From positions 1-54,233 of the forward strand of contig JAUILN010000028.1 of NCBI GenBank assembly GCA_030432695.1: a stretch of 54,233 bases of DNA, read 5' to 3'. The notes under the pieces are model-generated. The model was not told the DNA's origin and did no database searches. It worked only from the letters and a program-made list of their open reading frames with translations. Origin of the DNA: a bacterium. Its GTDB lineage: Bacteria > Planctomycetota > UBA1135 > UBA2386. A program made the translations under genes and the position numbers. Positions 1 to 8,660 of the stretch are shown here, piece after piece. The stretch's first letter is position 1. Every line of letters starts with the position of its first letter.

Positions 1-124
1 TCGAGACCTCATCGCTGGCCCCCACAATCGCTTGGCGCGAACCGCCGATCCGGCACCGGTCTGTACGCTCGCGTCGTGCCGCGAGACCTCCGGAAGTCGC
101 TTAGGCGAACGCTTGTTTGAGGAC

Positions 125-290
125 TAGTGGTCCGTCGCAGAAGTTCGCGTCGGAAGTCCGCCGCCCCAGGACGCCGAATCGCCGCGTTGTGCGGCCTCGA
201 CGAATCCACCGATTCGCCTGCGGCCGCACGCCTTGCGCTCGGCGCCCTGGAACGGCGACTTTTCCGGCGAACTTCTGCGACACACCACTA
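125..290. mobile_element. MITE-like element with 22-bp terminal inverted repeats
   Basis: The left end (127-148, beginning GTGGTCCGTCGCAG) and the right end (267-288) are inverted copies matching at 20 of 22 positions. Each end is flanked by TA inside a CTAG tetramer (124-127 and 288-291). The 118-bp interior has no credible coding frame and holds a small hairpin (CGAATC, loop CACC, GATTCG at 202-217). TA duplication within CTAG is typical of IS630/Tc1-mariner elements, so this may be a non-autonomous derivative of one. No transposase is present. The inverted repeat is seen directly; the family is inference. Confidence 0.55.
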
Positions 291-376
291 GGAGTGCGGG
301 TCACGAGACACGTTCCGATCCGGTGCGTGCCAGAACTCCAGGAACACAGGTGCCCGGGACGAAGCCGTGAAACGCC

Positions 377-396
377 GCCGAATCGGTGGATTCGGC
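377..396. repeat. Perfect 8-bp stem hairpin
   Basis: GCCGAATC, loop GGTG, GATTCGGC. The core CGAATCGGTGGATTCG is the exact reverse complement of the 16-bp hairpin at 202-217 inside the MITE-like element. The two may be copies of one short palindromic repeat. No function is evident. Confidence 0.4.
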
Positions 397-508
397 GAGC
401 CTGCCCACCAAGGAGCACTGTGCGGCGATGTCCTGGGTGCGAGGGCGCGTGCTGGGCGGAATGGTCTCCCGTGACCCTGGCTCCTGGAGGCCCCGGGATC
501 GGCTCACC

Positions 509-1474
509 TCACTGGATCACGAAGCCGTGCTCGTTGGTGATGTCGCCGATCTGCAGCGGGCGATTGCCATCGAACGTGAACGCGCCGGCATAGAGGCGCA
601 GGCCGACCAGCGAGGAGTCGTTGGGCAGCGGTACCGCGGTCGTTGCATCGCCGTTCGCGTCGGTCAGGCCGGTCAGGCCGAGACCGGGGTTGCCGATGCT
701 GGTGAGCAGCAGCGCATCCATCGACAGCGGGATCTTGCGGCCATCACCGAGCGGCACGCCGGCATTGCCGAGTGACAGGCCGGCGAGGAACGGCACGTTC
801 GGCGTGGTGGAGGCGATGCGCAGCCCGTAGCTGGTGCCGATCTGCGGTATGGCGCCGGCCTGGGGAACCAGGACGGCATCGAAGTACTCGAAGTCGTCCA
901 TCTCGGTAGTCTGGTAGCCGCACATGCCCACCAGCCCGGCCGCGAAGATCTGCGTCGCGGTGCGCGGCGAGATCTGGAGTTCGTAGAGACCGTCCATGTC
1001 GGCGTCGATCTCCATCCAGAAATCGGTGCCGAGCGTGACCATGCGGCAGAACGCGGCCTGGGTGCCGCCCGGTATGTCGACGGAGTTGGCGCTGCCGGGA
1101 CGCTCGTAGGCGAAGCAGCGATCCAGGTCGGCGGCGCCGCCGTTGTTCTGGATCTTGGTCATCAGCAGCCCGTCGTCGTTGGCGGTGCCGGTATGCCGTG
1201 AGGCGAGGCCGGCGAATTGCACGCCGCTGTTGGCGTTGAAGAAGAACGTGCCGTCGAGGACGCAGTTGGTCGACTGGATGCCGTCCTTGGTGATGTAGGC
1301 CCAGGTGCTGCCCGAGGTCGCGGCGAGGCGACCATTGGAGATCGCAAAGGTGCCGCGGTTCTGCGTCCAGCCCGGGACCGTCGGCCCGTCGGGATAGGAG
1401 AACGACTCGCTGAAAGCCTGGGCGGACAGCGGCGCGATGAGAGCAGACAGAGTGATTGCGTGGAGCGTGCGCAT
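509..1474 (-). CDS. Secreted protein with the shared C-terminal surface module (paralog 1)
   Basis: Predicted secreted protein of 321 residues, function unknown. I chose the ATG at 1474 because it gives a clean signal peptide (MRTLHAITLSALIAPLSAQA). The frame runs 33 codons further upstream, but that part is low-complexity and looks like leader. After the signal comes a domain rich in Gly, Thr and aromatics (residues 25-195) that resembles beta-sandwich or lectin-like folds. It is followed by a C-terminal module (about 205-321) with the pattern GTSYGLRI, LSLGNAGVPLG, VPLPND, LVGLRLYAGAF, which recurs in other secreted proteins of this window. A paralog with near-identical 5' and 3' ends lies immediately upstream at 1653-2627. 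A pyrimidine-rich leader precedes the start and no Shine-Dalgarno sequence is visible. Confidence 0.85.
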   Translation of the reverse strand: MRTLHAITLSALIAPLSAQAFSESFSYPDGPTVPGWTQNRGTFAISNGRLAATSGSTWAYITKDGIQSTNCVLDGTFFFNANSGVQFAGLASRHTGTANDDGLLMTKIQNNGGAADLDRCFAYERPGSANSVDIPGGTQAAFCRMVTLGTDFWMEIDADMDGLYELQISPRTATQIFAAGLVGMCGYQTTEMDDFEYFDAVLVPQAGAIPQIGTSYGLRIASTTPNVPFLAGLSLGNAGVPLGDGRKIPLSMDALLLTSIGNPGLGLTGLTDANGDATTAVPLPNDSSLVGLRLYAGAFTFDGNRPLQIGDITNEHGFVIQ

Positions 1475-1514
1475 GATTGGCTCGAGAGAGGGTAGGGACA
1501 GAGAGAGAGAACGG
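1475..1514 (-). promoter_or_regulatory. Pyrimidine-rich 5' leader of the secreted-protein gene
   Basis: On the coding strand 32 of 40 bases upstream of the start are pyrimidines, with runs of CT repeats and no GGAGG-like ribosome binding site. The same pattern precedes the genes starting at 2627, 22247 and 36213. It could be an S1-dependent or regulated translation start; that is inference. Confidence 0.4.
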
Positions 1515-1652
1515 AGCCAGTCCAGCATAGTCCGAGGTTCGCGAGGCGGGTGGTGCGATGGCTCACCGAGCACCGGGGGTGGCGCCTCTCTGTGCCTCTG
1601 AGCGCGGCCTCCTGCCGCAACCGAAGGGGCACGAACTCGCCGGCTCAGCGAC

Positions 1653-2627
1653 TCACTGGATCACGAAGCCGTGCTCGTTGGTGATGTCGCCGATCTGCAG
1701 CGGGCGATTGCCATCGAACGTGAACGCGCCGGCATAGAGGCGCAGGCCGACCAGCGAGGCGTCGTTGGGCAGCGGCACCGCGGTCGTTGCATCGCCGTTC
1801 GCGTCGGTCAGGCCGGTCAGGCCGAGACCGGCGTTGCCGATGCTGGTGAGCAGCAGCGCATCCACCGACAGCGGGATCTTGCGGCCATCACCGAGCGGTA
1901 CGCCGGCATTGCCGAGCGACAGGCCGGCGAGGAACGGCACGTTCGGCGTGGTGGAGGCGATGCGCAGCCCATAGCTGGTGCCGATCTGGGGCACGGCGCC
2001 GGGCTGTGGGACCAGGACGGCATCGAAGTACTCGAAGTCGTCCATCTCGGTGGTCTGGAAGGCACACATCCCGACCAGGCCGGGCGCGGTCACCGTCGTA
2101 AGGGTGCGCCGCGGGATCTGCAGCTCGTAGAGCCCGTCCTGGTCGGCGTCGACCTCCATCCAGAACTCGCTGTCCAGGGTCACCATCCGGCAGTAGGCCG
2201 CGAAGGTCCCGCCGGGGATGGTGACCGTGGTATTGCCCGCCGCGCCCCCGCGCTCGTACGAGTACGCGATGTCCAGATCACCGACGCCGCCGTTGTTCTG
2301 GATCTTGGTCATCAGCAGGCCGCTGTCCTGGTTCGTGCCGGTGTGCCGGGACGTGAGGCCTGCGAACTGGACGGTGCTGTTCGGGCTGTAATAGAACGTG
2401 CCGTCCAGGACGCAGTTGGTCGATTGGATGCCGTCCTTGGTGATGTAGGCCCAGGTGCTGCCAGAGGTTGCGGCAAGGCGCCCGTTGGTGAGCACGAAGG
2501 TGCCGCGGTTCTGCGTCCAGCCCGGGACCGTCGGCCCGTCGGGATAGGAGAACGAGTCGCTGTAGGCCTGCGCAGACAGCGAAGCCGACAGGGTAGCCGA
2601 GAGGACGATGGCGGAGAGCGTGCGCAT
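1653..2627 (-). CDS. Secreted protein with the shared C-terminal surface module (paralog 2)
   Basis: Paralog of the gene at 509-1474, 324 residues, function unknown. The ATG at 2627 gives the signal peptide MRTLSAIVLSATLSASLSAQ. The open frame continues upstream to 3377, but that part overlaps the next gene out of frame and is not credible. The segments YPDGPTVPGWTQNRGTF, TSGSTWAYITKDGIQSTNCV and the last 115 residues are almost identical to paralog 1. The middle (about residues 90-190) differs much more. The two genes are in tandem, 178 bp apart, each with its own pyrimidine-rich leader, so they may be transcribed separately. The mosaic similarity suggests duplication with gene conversion or selection on the ends. 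Confidence 0.85.
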   Translation of the reverse strand: MRTLSAIVLSATLSASLSAQAYSDSFSYPDGPTVPGWTQNRGTFVLTNGRLAATSGSTWAYITKDGIQSTNCVLDGTFYYSPNSTVQFAGLTSRHTGTNQDSGLLMTKIQNNGGVGDLDIAYSYERGGAAGNTTVTIPGGTFAAYCRMVTLDSEFWMEVDADQDGLYELQIPRRTLTTVTAPGLVGMCAFQTTEMDDFEYFDAVLVPQPGAVPQIGTSYGLRIASTTPNVPFLAGLSLGNAGVPLGDGRKIPLSVDALLLTSIGNAGLGLTGLTDANGDATTAVPLPNDASLVGLRLYAGAFTFDGNRPLQIGDITNEHGFVIQ

Positions 2628-2652
2628 GATCGAGTGAGGAGAAGCGGGAAGC
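2628..2652 (-). promoter_or_regulatory. Pyrimidine-rich 5' leader of paralog 2
   Basis: 20 of the 25 bases before the ATG are pyrimidines on the coding strand, and no Shine-Dalgarno sequence is seen. It resembles the leader of paralog 1 in composition, not in exact sequence. Confidence 0.35.
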
Positions 2653-2787
2653 AGTCTGCCAAGCATAATGCGATGTCGGGATCCTGTTCGAGGCGTGTCT
2701 TCATGTCCCGTTCCGAGACGCCGTGCCGACCCGGACACGCTCCAGCCTGAGCAGCGACCTCGGACGAGGCCCGGTAGATGATCCGCT

Positions 2788-5700
2788 CTATCGCGCCTTC
2801 TCGATTCCGTCGCGCAGGGTCTCGTCGCCGAGGGTTGCGATGACCGCTTCGTGCAGCGGGCGCCGGTCGCCGAGCGCGCCGCGCAGCAGGACCCTGGCGA
2901 AGTCCTGGGCGCCGTAGTCCCGGGCGAAGACCTCGAAGGCCGGTCCGAGGCGGGCGACGTGCTCCTCGGCCGGGACGCCGGCGTTGTAGGTCGTGTCCGT
3001 GAGGCGCAACTCCAACTCGCCGGCGACGACGTCTGCCGCCCGGCCGGGGCTGGTCGCGTCGCGGACCGCGGCGGCGACCGCCAGTGGATGGGCTGGGCGG
3101 GCCGCTCCGTGGTCCGGCCAATGTCCGATCCCGAACAGCGCGTCGCGCGCCCGACGTTCCGCGTCGTCGAAGGTATGGCTGGCGATGCGGTCGCGGAGCC
3201 ACGCCTCGGTCGCCGGCCACAACAGTTCGCGGCAGCACGCGGCGAAGGCCGCGAGGGCCGTCTCGAGCCGTGCGTTGTAGGCCACGACGCGATCATTGTA
3301 GTCGTTGGTCCGGGCCTGCACATGGCGCGTGCGGTCGGTGTAGTGATCGAGCAGATCCCGAAGCGCGCTCGCTTCACGCTTCAGTCGGTCGATGCGGCCA
3401 CGCGCCGCCAGCGGGGGTACCTGGCCGCGTTCGATGGCCCGTTCCAGATCGTGGATCCGTTCGAGCAGCTGTCGGTCGCGGTCTTCGATCTCGGGGCGCG
3501 ACAGGTCGCGACTCTGTTGCACCGCGCGCAGTGCGTCGCGTGCCGCGGCGACCGCCTCCGACATATCAGCGAGTTCCTGCCAGTCGGCTGGATCGGCGTG
3601 CAGTCGGTCGGGTCCCGGGCTCGGAGCGACGTCGTCGAGCGGCACCCAGCGGGGCAGGTCGTCGACCAGGCCGAGACGGACCGGGCCGTCTTGCGCACTC
3701 GCCCGCTGCACGTCGCCCTGGTCGGTGAGGCGCAGGCCGTAGCGGAGTGGCCAGGCCGCTCGCGCGCCGAGTTGACGCGCGACGAAGCGACTCTGCAAGA
3801 CCATCAGCGGATCGTCGCCGTGAAGCGGCGGCAGCAGTGGCGTGACCGCGAGCAGTGCTTCGATCTGGGCGAGGTGCAGCCAGTACGAGCGAAGCAGCGG
3901 AGTGGGGGCGCCGTCGCGGGTGGCCTCGTTGCGCAGGGTCCGGGCCTCGTTGCGCAGGGCGACGCTTTCTTTGGGGGGCGGCCCTTCGGCGCTGCCGATC
4001 GACGCGGCAGTCAGCAGGAGTTCGGCGGCCCGGGCGTGGCAACCTTCCTGCGAGAGTTGCGCGGCTCCTCTTGCCAGTTCGAGGCCGATCGGGACACCGA
4101 GTTCTGCGGCGATCATCGCAGCGAGCGGGCCGAAGCGCTGCTGCTGGTTGGCGAACGCTTCCAGTTCGGCGACGCGGTCGCTCGTGGGGCGCGAGTCGGC
4201 GAGGTCGAGGCTTCGTGCAGCCACGAGCAATGACGCTCCTTCCGCCATCGTGGCCAGTGCCAGCTCTGGCACCTGCAGTGCCTGGGTGAACGCCCGGAGC
4301 GCAGCACGGTCGGTCGACTCCGATGCGGCGCCGGCGAGCGCGCGGGCGCGGCTGGCGAACCGGGCTAGCGCGGTGGTGGCCTGGACGCGCATGGCCGGCG
4401 GCCGGTCGTCGCCCAGCATCCCGCGGATTCCGGCGGCGAGTCCGGCCCAGCCGTCGACCTCGTGGTCGATGTCGGCAATGCGTGTGGCGAGGTGGGACAA
4501 CAGGCCGCATATCGTCGCGGCATCGTTGCGGACCTCGAGCAGCCGATCGGAAGGTGCCGCGTCGAGGTCTTCGGCGAGCGCGGTCGCCCAGGCGCGGTCG
4601 ACCTCGCTCTGCGCGGCGTCGCCGGCGAACGCCCGTAGCCGGCGTGCGGCCTGTGCGGTGCAATCGGCGATCACAAAGCTGTCGGGCAAGGACGTCGCGT
4701 TGCGGGAGTCGTCGAAGCTGCGCAGCAGGTGGTCGAGTTCGTCGCGGGTCGAGGTGAAGGGCGAGCGGGTGTCGATGGTGGCGAGACGCGCGCGCTCCCA
4801 GGCCACGTGGCGCTGGAACATCTGCCAGGATTCGCGCCCCTGGTCGCTGGCGAGATGCCCGGGAAGACCGTCATGGAATGCATCGAGGCGGTCGAAGACC
4901 CGCTGCGTGGCGGCCTCGCCGCGGTCCAGGCCGGTGTGAAGCGCGGTCTCCAGCGCGATCCGCAAGCCGTTCCAACCGGCGTCGCGCCACGCCAGCGCCC
5001 GACCACCGAGCTGGGCGTCGTCGGGAAACGCGCGGACCAGGAGGATCGCCTGCTCGACCATCATCGCCAGGCGCGTCGTGAGGTCTGCGGTCGCGAAGCG
5101 TGCGTCCCAGACGGTGGCCTCGTCGGCGAGGTCGGCCCAGTTCGCGACCTCGAGTGCCTGCAGGCGCGCGCGCGGCGCCGCGGCGAGGGACTCGAGGTCG
5201 GCGAGCGGAACGTCCTGTTCCAGGGCGGTCAGCACCTCGCGCAGCCAGGCCGGGGATCCGGTCGGGATCGCCGCCGCGAGCGCGTCGAGGGGGATGAAGT
5301 GTGGCAGACTCGCGGTGACCGCGCCGGGTGCGAGTTCGCGCAACACCGCGACCACGTGACCGTCCTGGAAGGCGAGCAACATCCGCGGGTCGGCGGTGCG
5401 CGCGATCAGTGCGGTGGACTCGTCGTTCGAACCCCGCAACTTGCCGAGGCCGGCGGTCCGGGTCGGGACGAGTCCTGCCTTCTCGAGCGTCACGAGGCGC
5501 CGTGCCGACAGCTCGGCGTCGCCCGGCCGCAGCATCGCCACGGAGCCCAGGGTCCGCGACCCATCGCCCTCGGGGAGGACCTGGCGCACCCGCGCCACCG
5601 GGCTCGGCGGATCGAAGGTGTAGGTCCGCCAGCCGTCGCCCTGGTCCGCGGAGCGGAACGGTCGAGCGAGGCGGATGCGCGACGCCGGCTCCGGATCGAC

Positions 5701-5886
5701 GCGGTCGAGGTCGAGTTCCCCCGCGCGGCCTGCAGCGAGTTGCGCGAGTTCCACCGGCACCTCCGGCCGTGCGTCGAGCGACGTGGGCCGCGGTCCGGAT
5801 CCGCAGGCGCCGAGCACGAGGGCTGCGGCGAAGGCGAGACGGCAGGCGAGTGCGCGTCGGACGGTCGACGAAGTCTGGTCGGTCAT
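2788..5886 (-). CDS. Large helical lipoprotein of unknown function
   Basis: I do not recognise a family in this 1032-residue protein. The N-terminus has arginines, a hydrophobic stretch and a lipobox (LVLGAC, cysteine near residue 28), so it is predicted to be a lipoprotein. The rest is rich in Ala, Leu, Arg and Asp and looks almost wholly alpha-helical. A heptad-like, probably coiled-coil stretch rich in Arg, Glu and Asp sits around residues 780-890 (EIEDRDRQLLERIHDLERAI and onward). No enzyme motif was found. The gene follows the FG-GAP gene on the same strand after 65 bp and could be co-transcribed with it. The start ATG is the first in frame and gives the lipobox at the usual distance. 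Confidence 0.8.
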   Translation of the reverse strand: MTDQTSSTVRRALACRLAFAAALVLGACGSGPRPTSLDARPEVPVELAQLAAGRAGELDLDRVDPEPASRIRLARPFRSADQGDGWRTYTFDPPSPVARVRQVLPEGDGSRTLGSVAMLRPGDAELSARRLVTLEKAGLVPTRTAGLGKLRGSNDESTALIARTADPRMLLAFQDGHVVAVLRELAPGAVTASLPHFIPLDALAAAIPTGSPAWLREVLTALEQDVPLADLESLAAAPRARLQALEVANWADLADEATVWDARFATADLTTRLAMMVEQAILLVRAFPDDAQLGGRALAWRDAGWNGLRIALETALHTGLDRGEAATQRVFDRLDAFHDGLPGHLASDQGRESWQMFQRHVAWERARLATIDTRSPFTSTRDELDHLLRSFDDSRNATSLPDSFVIADCTAQAARRLRAFAGDAAQSEVDRAWATALAEDLDAAPSDRLLEVRNDAATICGLLSHLATRIADIDHEVDGWAGLAAGIRGMLGDDRPPAMRVQATTALARFASRARALAGAASESTDRAALRAFTQALQVPELALATMAEGASLLVAARSLDLADSRPTSDRVAELEAFANQQQRFGPLAAMIAAELGVPIGLELARGAAQLSQEGCHARAAELLLTAASIGSAEGPPPKESVALRNEARTLRNEATRDGAPTPLLRSYWLHLAQIEALLAVTPLLPPLHGDDPLMVLQSRFVARQLGARAAWPLRYGLRLTDQGDVQRASAQDGPVRLGLVDDLPRWVPLDDVAPSPGPDRLHADPADWQELADMSEAVAAARDALRAVQQSRDLSRPEIEDRDRQLLERIHDLERAIERGQVPPLAARGRIDRLKREASALRDLLDHYTDRTRHVQARTNDYNDRVVAYNARLETALAAFAACCRELLWPATEAWLRDRIASHTFDDAERRARDALFGIGHWPDHGAARPAHPLAVAAAVRDATSPGRAADVVAGELELRLTDTTYNAGVPAEEHVARLGPAFEVFARDYGAQDFARVLLRGALGDRRPLHEAVIATLGDETLRDGIEKAR

Positions 5887-5951
5887 CGGTTCGCGGGACG
5901 ACAGGATCGTCGCCCGCGCGCTCGCCGGCCAGGGGGCAGGCGGCGATCCGA

Positions 5952-8546
5952 TCAGCGGTAGCCGAGTTCGAGGCAGCCCGTGTGGACGAGCGTCCGGGCG
6001 TCCGGGGTCAGGGCCCAGGCCTGGTGGTAGACGCGCGTGCCGGAGACCGACGCGGGAAGAGCCAGGTGGAGGTCGAACGAGCCGGTGCCGGCTTCGCTTG
6101 CGATGCCGCTGACCACGCCGAGCGTCGCGACGAGGTCGGGCACGAGATGGAGCGTGGCACCGGGCACCGGCCAGTTGGCCAGGGGGGTGGCGACGGTGCC
6201 GAGGCCGAGGAAGGCGATCGAGCCGCCCGGCAGGCCGCGCAGGCGGAGCTGCAGGTTGCCGCCGCCGCGGAGATCACCGGAGGCACCGAGGACCGGCGTG
6301 AACCCGGCCGGGTCGGCGAACGCGGTGCCGAACTGGCGGCGGGTGCCGCTGGTCGGGCCTCGCGGGTCGAGGCCGCGGATGCGCTTGTGGCCCACCGCGT
6401 CCAGCACGCCGTCGCCGTCGAGGTCGGCCAACGGGTGGCTCACGTCCATGATCTGCACGGCGGTCGCCGCGATCCGGCCTACGCCATTGTTGTAGGCGAT
6501 TGCCACCGACTTCGCGCCATCGCGGGACGACGCCGGCCAGTGCAAGACGTCGAGGTGACCGTCCCGGTCGAGGTCGGCGAAGACCACGCCGAACGGCAGG
6601 GAGCGGTCGGGGGCGACGCTCGAGAGGTTCAGTTCCTCGAAGCCGCCGTTGCCGAGGTTCCGCAGCAGCTTCAGCGTGCCGTTCCACTGGATCCCGTTGA
6701 GGTAGCCGACGTCCGCGAGGCCGTTGCCGTCGAGATCGCCGGTGGCGATCACGTCGAGTTCGGGACGGATCGAGCCCGGCGGGATCGCGTGTGCCAGCGT
6801 GAACACGCCCGAGCCGTCGTTCAGCCACACGCCGAGGTGCGTGACCACGTCGCTCGCACCATCGCCGTCGAAGTCGGCGGTTGCCATCGGCACTCCGAGC
6901 AACGTCGGGTTCGACGGCCCTGCCACGAATCGGCCGAGGCCGTCGTTGAGGAACAGGGTCACGGCGGCGCCCGCGGCGTAGCGGCCCTGGGCGACGTCGA
7001 GGTCGCCATCGCCGTCGAAGTCGGCCACGCGGTGGCGGTCGTCGGCCTGGCTGCGTAGCGCCGACGGGAGGAACGGCGTGGGGCTGGCTTCTCCGCCATC
7101 GACGTAGTCACCGCCGCCGGTGTTGCGCAGCAGGTGCATCGCCACGCCGCGCCCCTGTGCGTCGAAGCGGGTCATCACCACGTCGAGGTCACCGTCGCCG
7201 TCGAAGTCACCGTGGTAGCCGGTGCCGTCGAGCGACGCGGCGAGCCCGGCGGGAACGTGGGGAGCATGGATCGCGGGGAAATCCCCGCTGCCGTCGTTGA
7301 CGAGCCGGTGCGCCCGGCGGCCGATGAGGTCCGGGTCGCCGTCCTCGTCCACGTCGAGCAGGGGGCCGCGGGGGAGCGCGGCCAGCGCCGTGTCCACGTC
7401 GGGGGTCAGCTGGTCGAGGAGGTGGCCGCGGTTGTGCAGGATCACCCGGCCGGCCACGAGGTCGGGATCGCCGTCGCGGTCCACATCGACCACGCCGGCC
7501 AGCCGGAACGCGCCGAGGCTGTCGATCGTCTGGGCTGGCTCGAAGCGGCCGGTGCCGTCGTTGCGCGACAGGTGGAACACCGTGGCCCGGTCGTTGACCG
7601 CCGGTGGTGCGCCCCCACCGCCGCAGCACACGCCGTCGAGATCGCCGTCGCCGTCGATGTCGGCGAGGCCGGTGGCCGGCCCGCCGACGCGGCGCGCTTC
7701 GATGCGGAAGTCGTCGGCGCCGATGCAGCGCATCGTCACGTAGTCGCCGGCCTCTGCGAACACCACCAGGTCGTCGTCGCCGTCACCGTCCACGTCGCCA
7801 CAGGTGGTCATCGGCACCTCGGTCGGCATCACGCCGTGCTGCAGACGCAGCACCCTGGCCAAGGCCGCCTGGCCGTAGCGGAACACCTCGACGGCTCCCG
7901 GTACCGGCACGACCAACTCGTCGAAGCCGTCGCCATCGGTGTCGCCCGCGAACAATTCCGTGCCGTGGACCGGGAAGCTCGCCAGGTGCGCGATGCCGAG
8001 GCCGGTGTTCCGGTAGACGCGGAGTTCCTGTCCGAGCACCGCGACGTCGTTGCGGCCATCACGGTCGACGTCGACGATCCGCACCGCGTGCACCGGGAAC
8101 GACTCGCGCAGGCGGGCGAAGGGCTGCAGGTTGATGCCCTGGCCGAGGGGGCGGGCGATCCGCACGTCGACGTCGAACTCGAACGCGACCACCAGGTCGT
8201 CGCCGGGCTGGCCGTCGAGGTCGCCGACGTGCGTGTCCCAGGCGGTGTCCGCGCCGCTGTTGCTGAACAGGTCCCAGGACAGCTGCTGGCTCGTTCCACC
8301 CTGGCCGTTGCCGCGGAACACCCTGAGCGTCGCGTTCTGGTGGTAGCCGTCGAAGTTCCAGTACCAGCCGACGTAGTCCACGGCTCCGTCGGCGTCGAAG
8401 TCGCCGACGCTGGTGATCGCCGTGCGGGAATCGAACACCACCTCGGGGGCGTCGAACGGCAGCGGCCGATTCTGCGCGGTCGCGAACGGCGCGGTCAGGG
8501 TCGTGGCCAGTGAGGAGAGGAGGACCGTGCGGAGCGGGTATCGCAT
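5952..8546 (-). CDS. Secreted FG-GAP/VCBS repeat protein (integrin-like propeller)
   Basis: Predicted secreted protein of 864 residues. The ATG at 8546 starts a signal peptide (MRYPLRTVLLSSLATTLTAPFATA) with probable cleavage before QNRPL; an ATG 11 codons further upstream is less suitable. The body carries many FG-GAP-like repeats with Asp-rich loops of the form DxDxDGxxD, for example DFDADGAVD, DVDRDGRND, DGDTDGDGFDE and DIDGDGDLD. Such loops bind calcium in integrin-type beta-propellers. The last 130 residues (LRGLPGGSIAFLGLG to the end) resemble the C-terminal module of the other secreted proteins here. Its role may be a surface adhesin or matrix protein, by family analogy only. Confidence 0.88.
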   Translation of the reverse strand: MRYPLRTVLLSSLATTLTAPFATAQNRPLPFDAPEVVFDSRTAITSVGDFDADGAVDYVGWYWNFDGYHQNATLRVFRGNGQGGTSQQLSWDLFSNSGADTAWDTHVGDLDGQPGDDLVVAFEFDVDVRIARPLGQGINLQPFARLRESFPVHAVRIVDVDRDGRNDVAVLGQELRVYRNTGLGIAHLASFPVHGTELFAGDTDGDGFDELVVPVPGAVEVFRYGQAALARVLRLQHGVMPTEVPMTTCGDVDGDGDDDLVVFAEAGDYVTMRCIGADDFRIEARRVGGPATGLADIDGDGDLDGVCCGGGGAPPAVNDRATVFHLSRNDGTGRFEPAQTIDSLGAFRLAGVVDVDRDGDPDLVAGRVILHNRGHLLDQLTPDVDTALAALPRGPLLDVDEDGDPDLIGRRAHRLVNDGSGDFPAIHAPHVPAGLAASLDGTGYHGDFDGDGDLDVVMTRFDAQGRGVAMHLLRNTGGGDYVDGGEASPTPFLPSALRSQADDRHRVADFDGDGDLDVAQGRYAAGAAVTLFLNDGLGRFVAGPSNPTLLGVPMATADFDGDGASDVVTHLGVWLNDGSGVFTLAHAIPPGSIRPELDVIATGDLDGNGLADVGYLNGIQWNGTLKLLRNLGNGGFEELNLSSVAPDRSLPFGVVFADLDRDGHLDVLHWPASSRDGAKSVAIAYNNGVGRIAATAVQIMDVSHPLADLDGDGVLDAVGHKRIRGLDPRGPTSGTRRQFGTAFADPAGFTPVLGASGDLRGGGNLQLRLRGLPGGSIAFLGLGTVATPLANWPVPGATLHLVPDLVATLGVVSGIASEAGTGSFDLHLALPASVSGTRVYHQAWALTPDARTLVHTGCLELGYR

Positions 8547-8617
8547 GAGGTGCGTTGGCGAGACGGTTGGGGCTCCCATGCTGCGCTGCGGCGGAGGGGC
8601 GGGGTTCAGTGACTTGC

Positions 8618-8643
8618 GGAATCCTCCGGCCGGTCGGGATTCC
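8618..8643 (-). terminator. Hairpin downstream of the sigma-fusion gene
   Basis: GGAATCC (8618-8624) and GGATTCC (8637-8643) form a perfect 7-bp stem with a 12-base loop, 18 bases beyond the stop of the minus-strand gene ending at 8661. No T tract follows, so this is a candidate terminator only. Confidence 0.3.
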
Positions 8644-8660
8644 TTGCCGGGGCGCGGGGT

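Larger units (their letters stand above)
1..508. other. Intergenic region with a small inverted-repeat element
   Basis: I see no convincing gene here. The open frames on both strands are short, arginine-rich and mutually overlapping, which is what non-coding GC-rich DNA gives. The stretch holds a MITE-like element at 125-290 and a separate perfect hairpin at 377-396. It lies downstream of the minus-strand gene that ends at 509, so it may also hold that gene's terminator, but no hairpin with a T tract is visible. Confidence 0.6.

Noticed and set aside
2628..3377. Upstream extension of the second tandem secreted protein by 250 codons
   Set aside because: It overlaps the lipoprotein gene in another frame, is arginine- and proline-rich noise, and a signal peptide begins at 2627.
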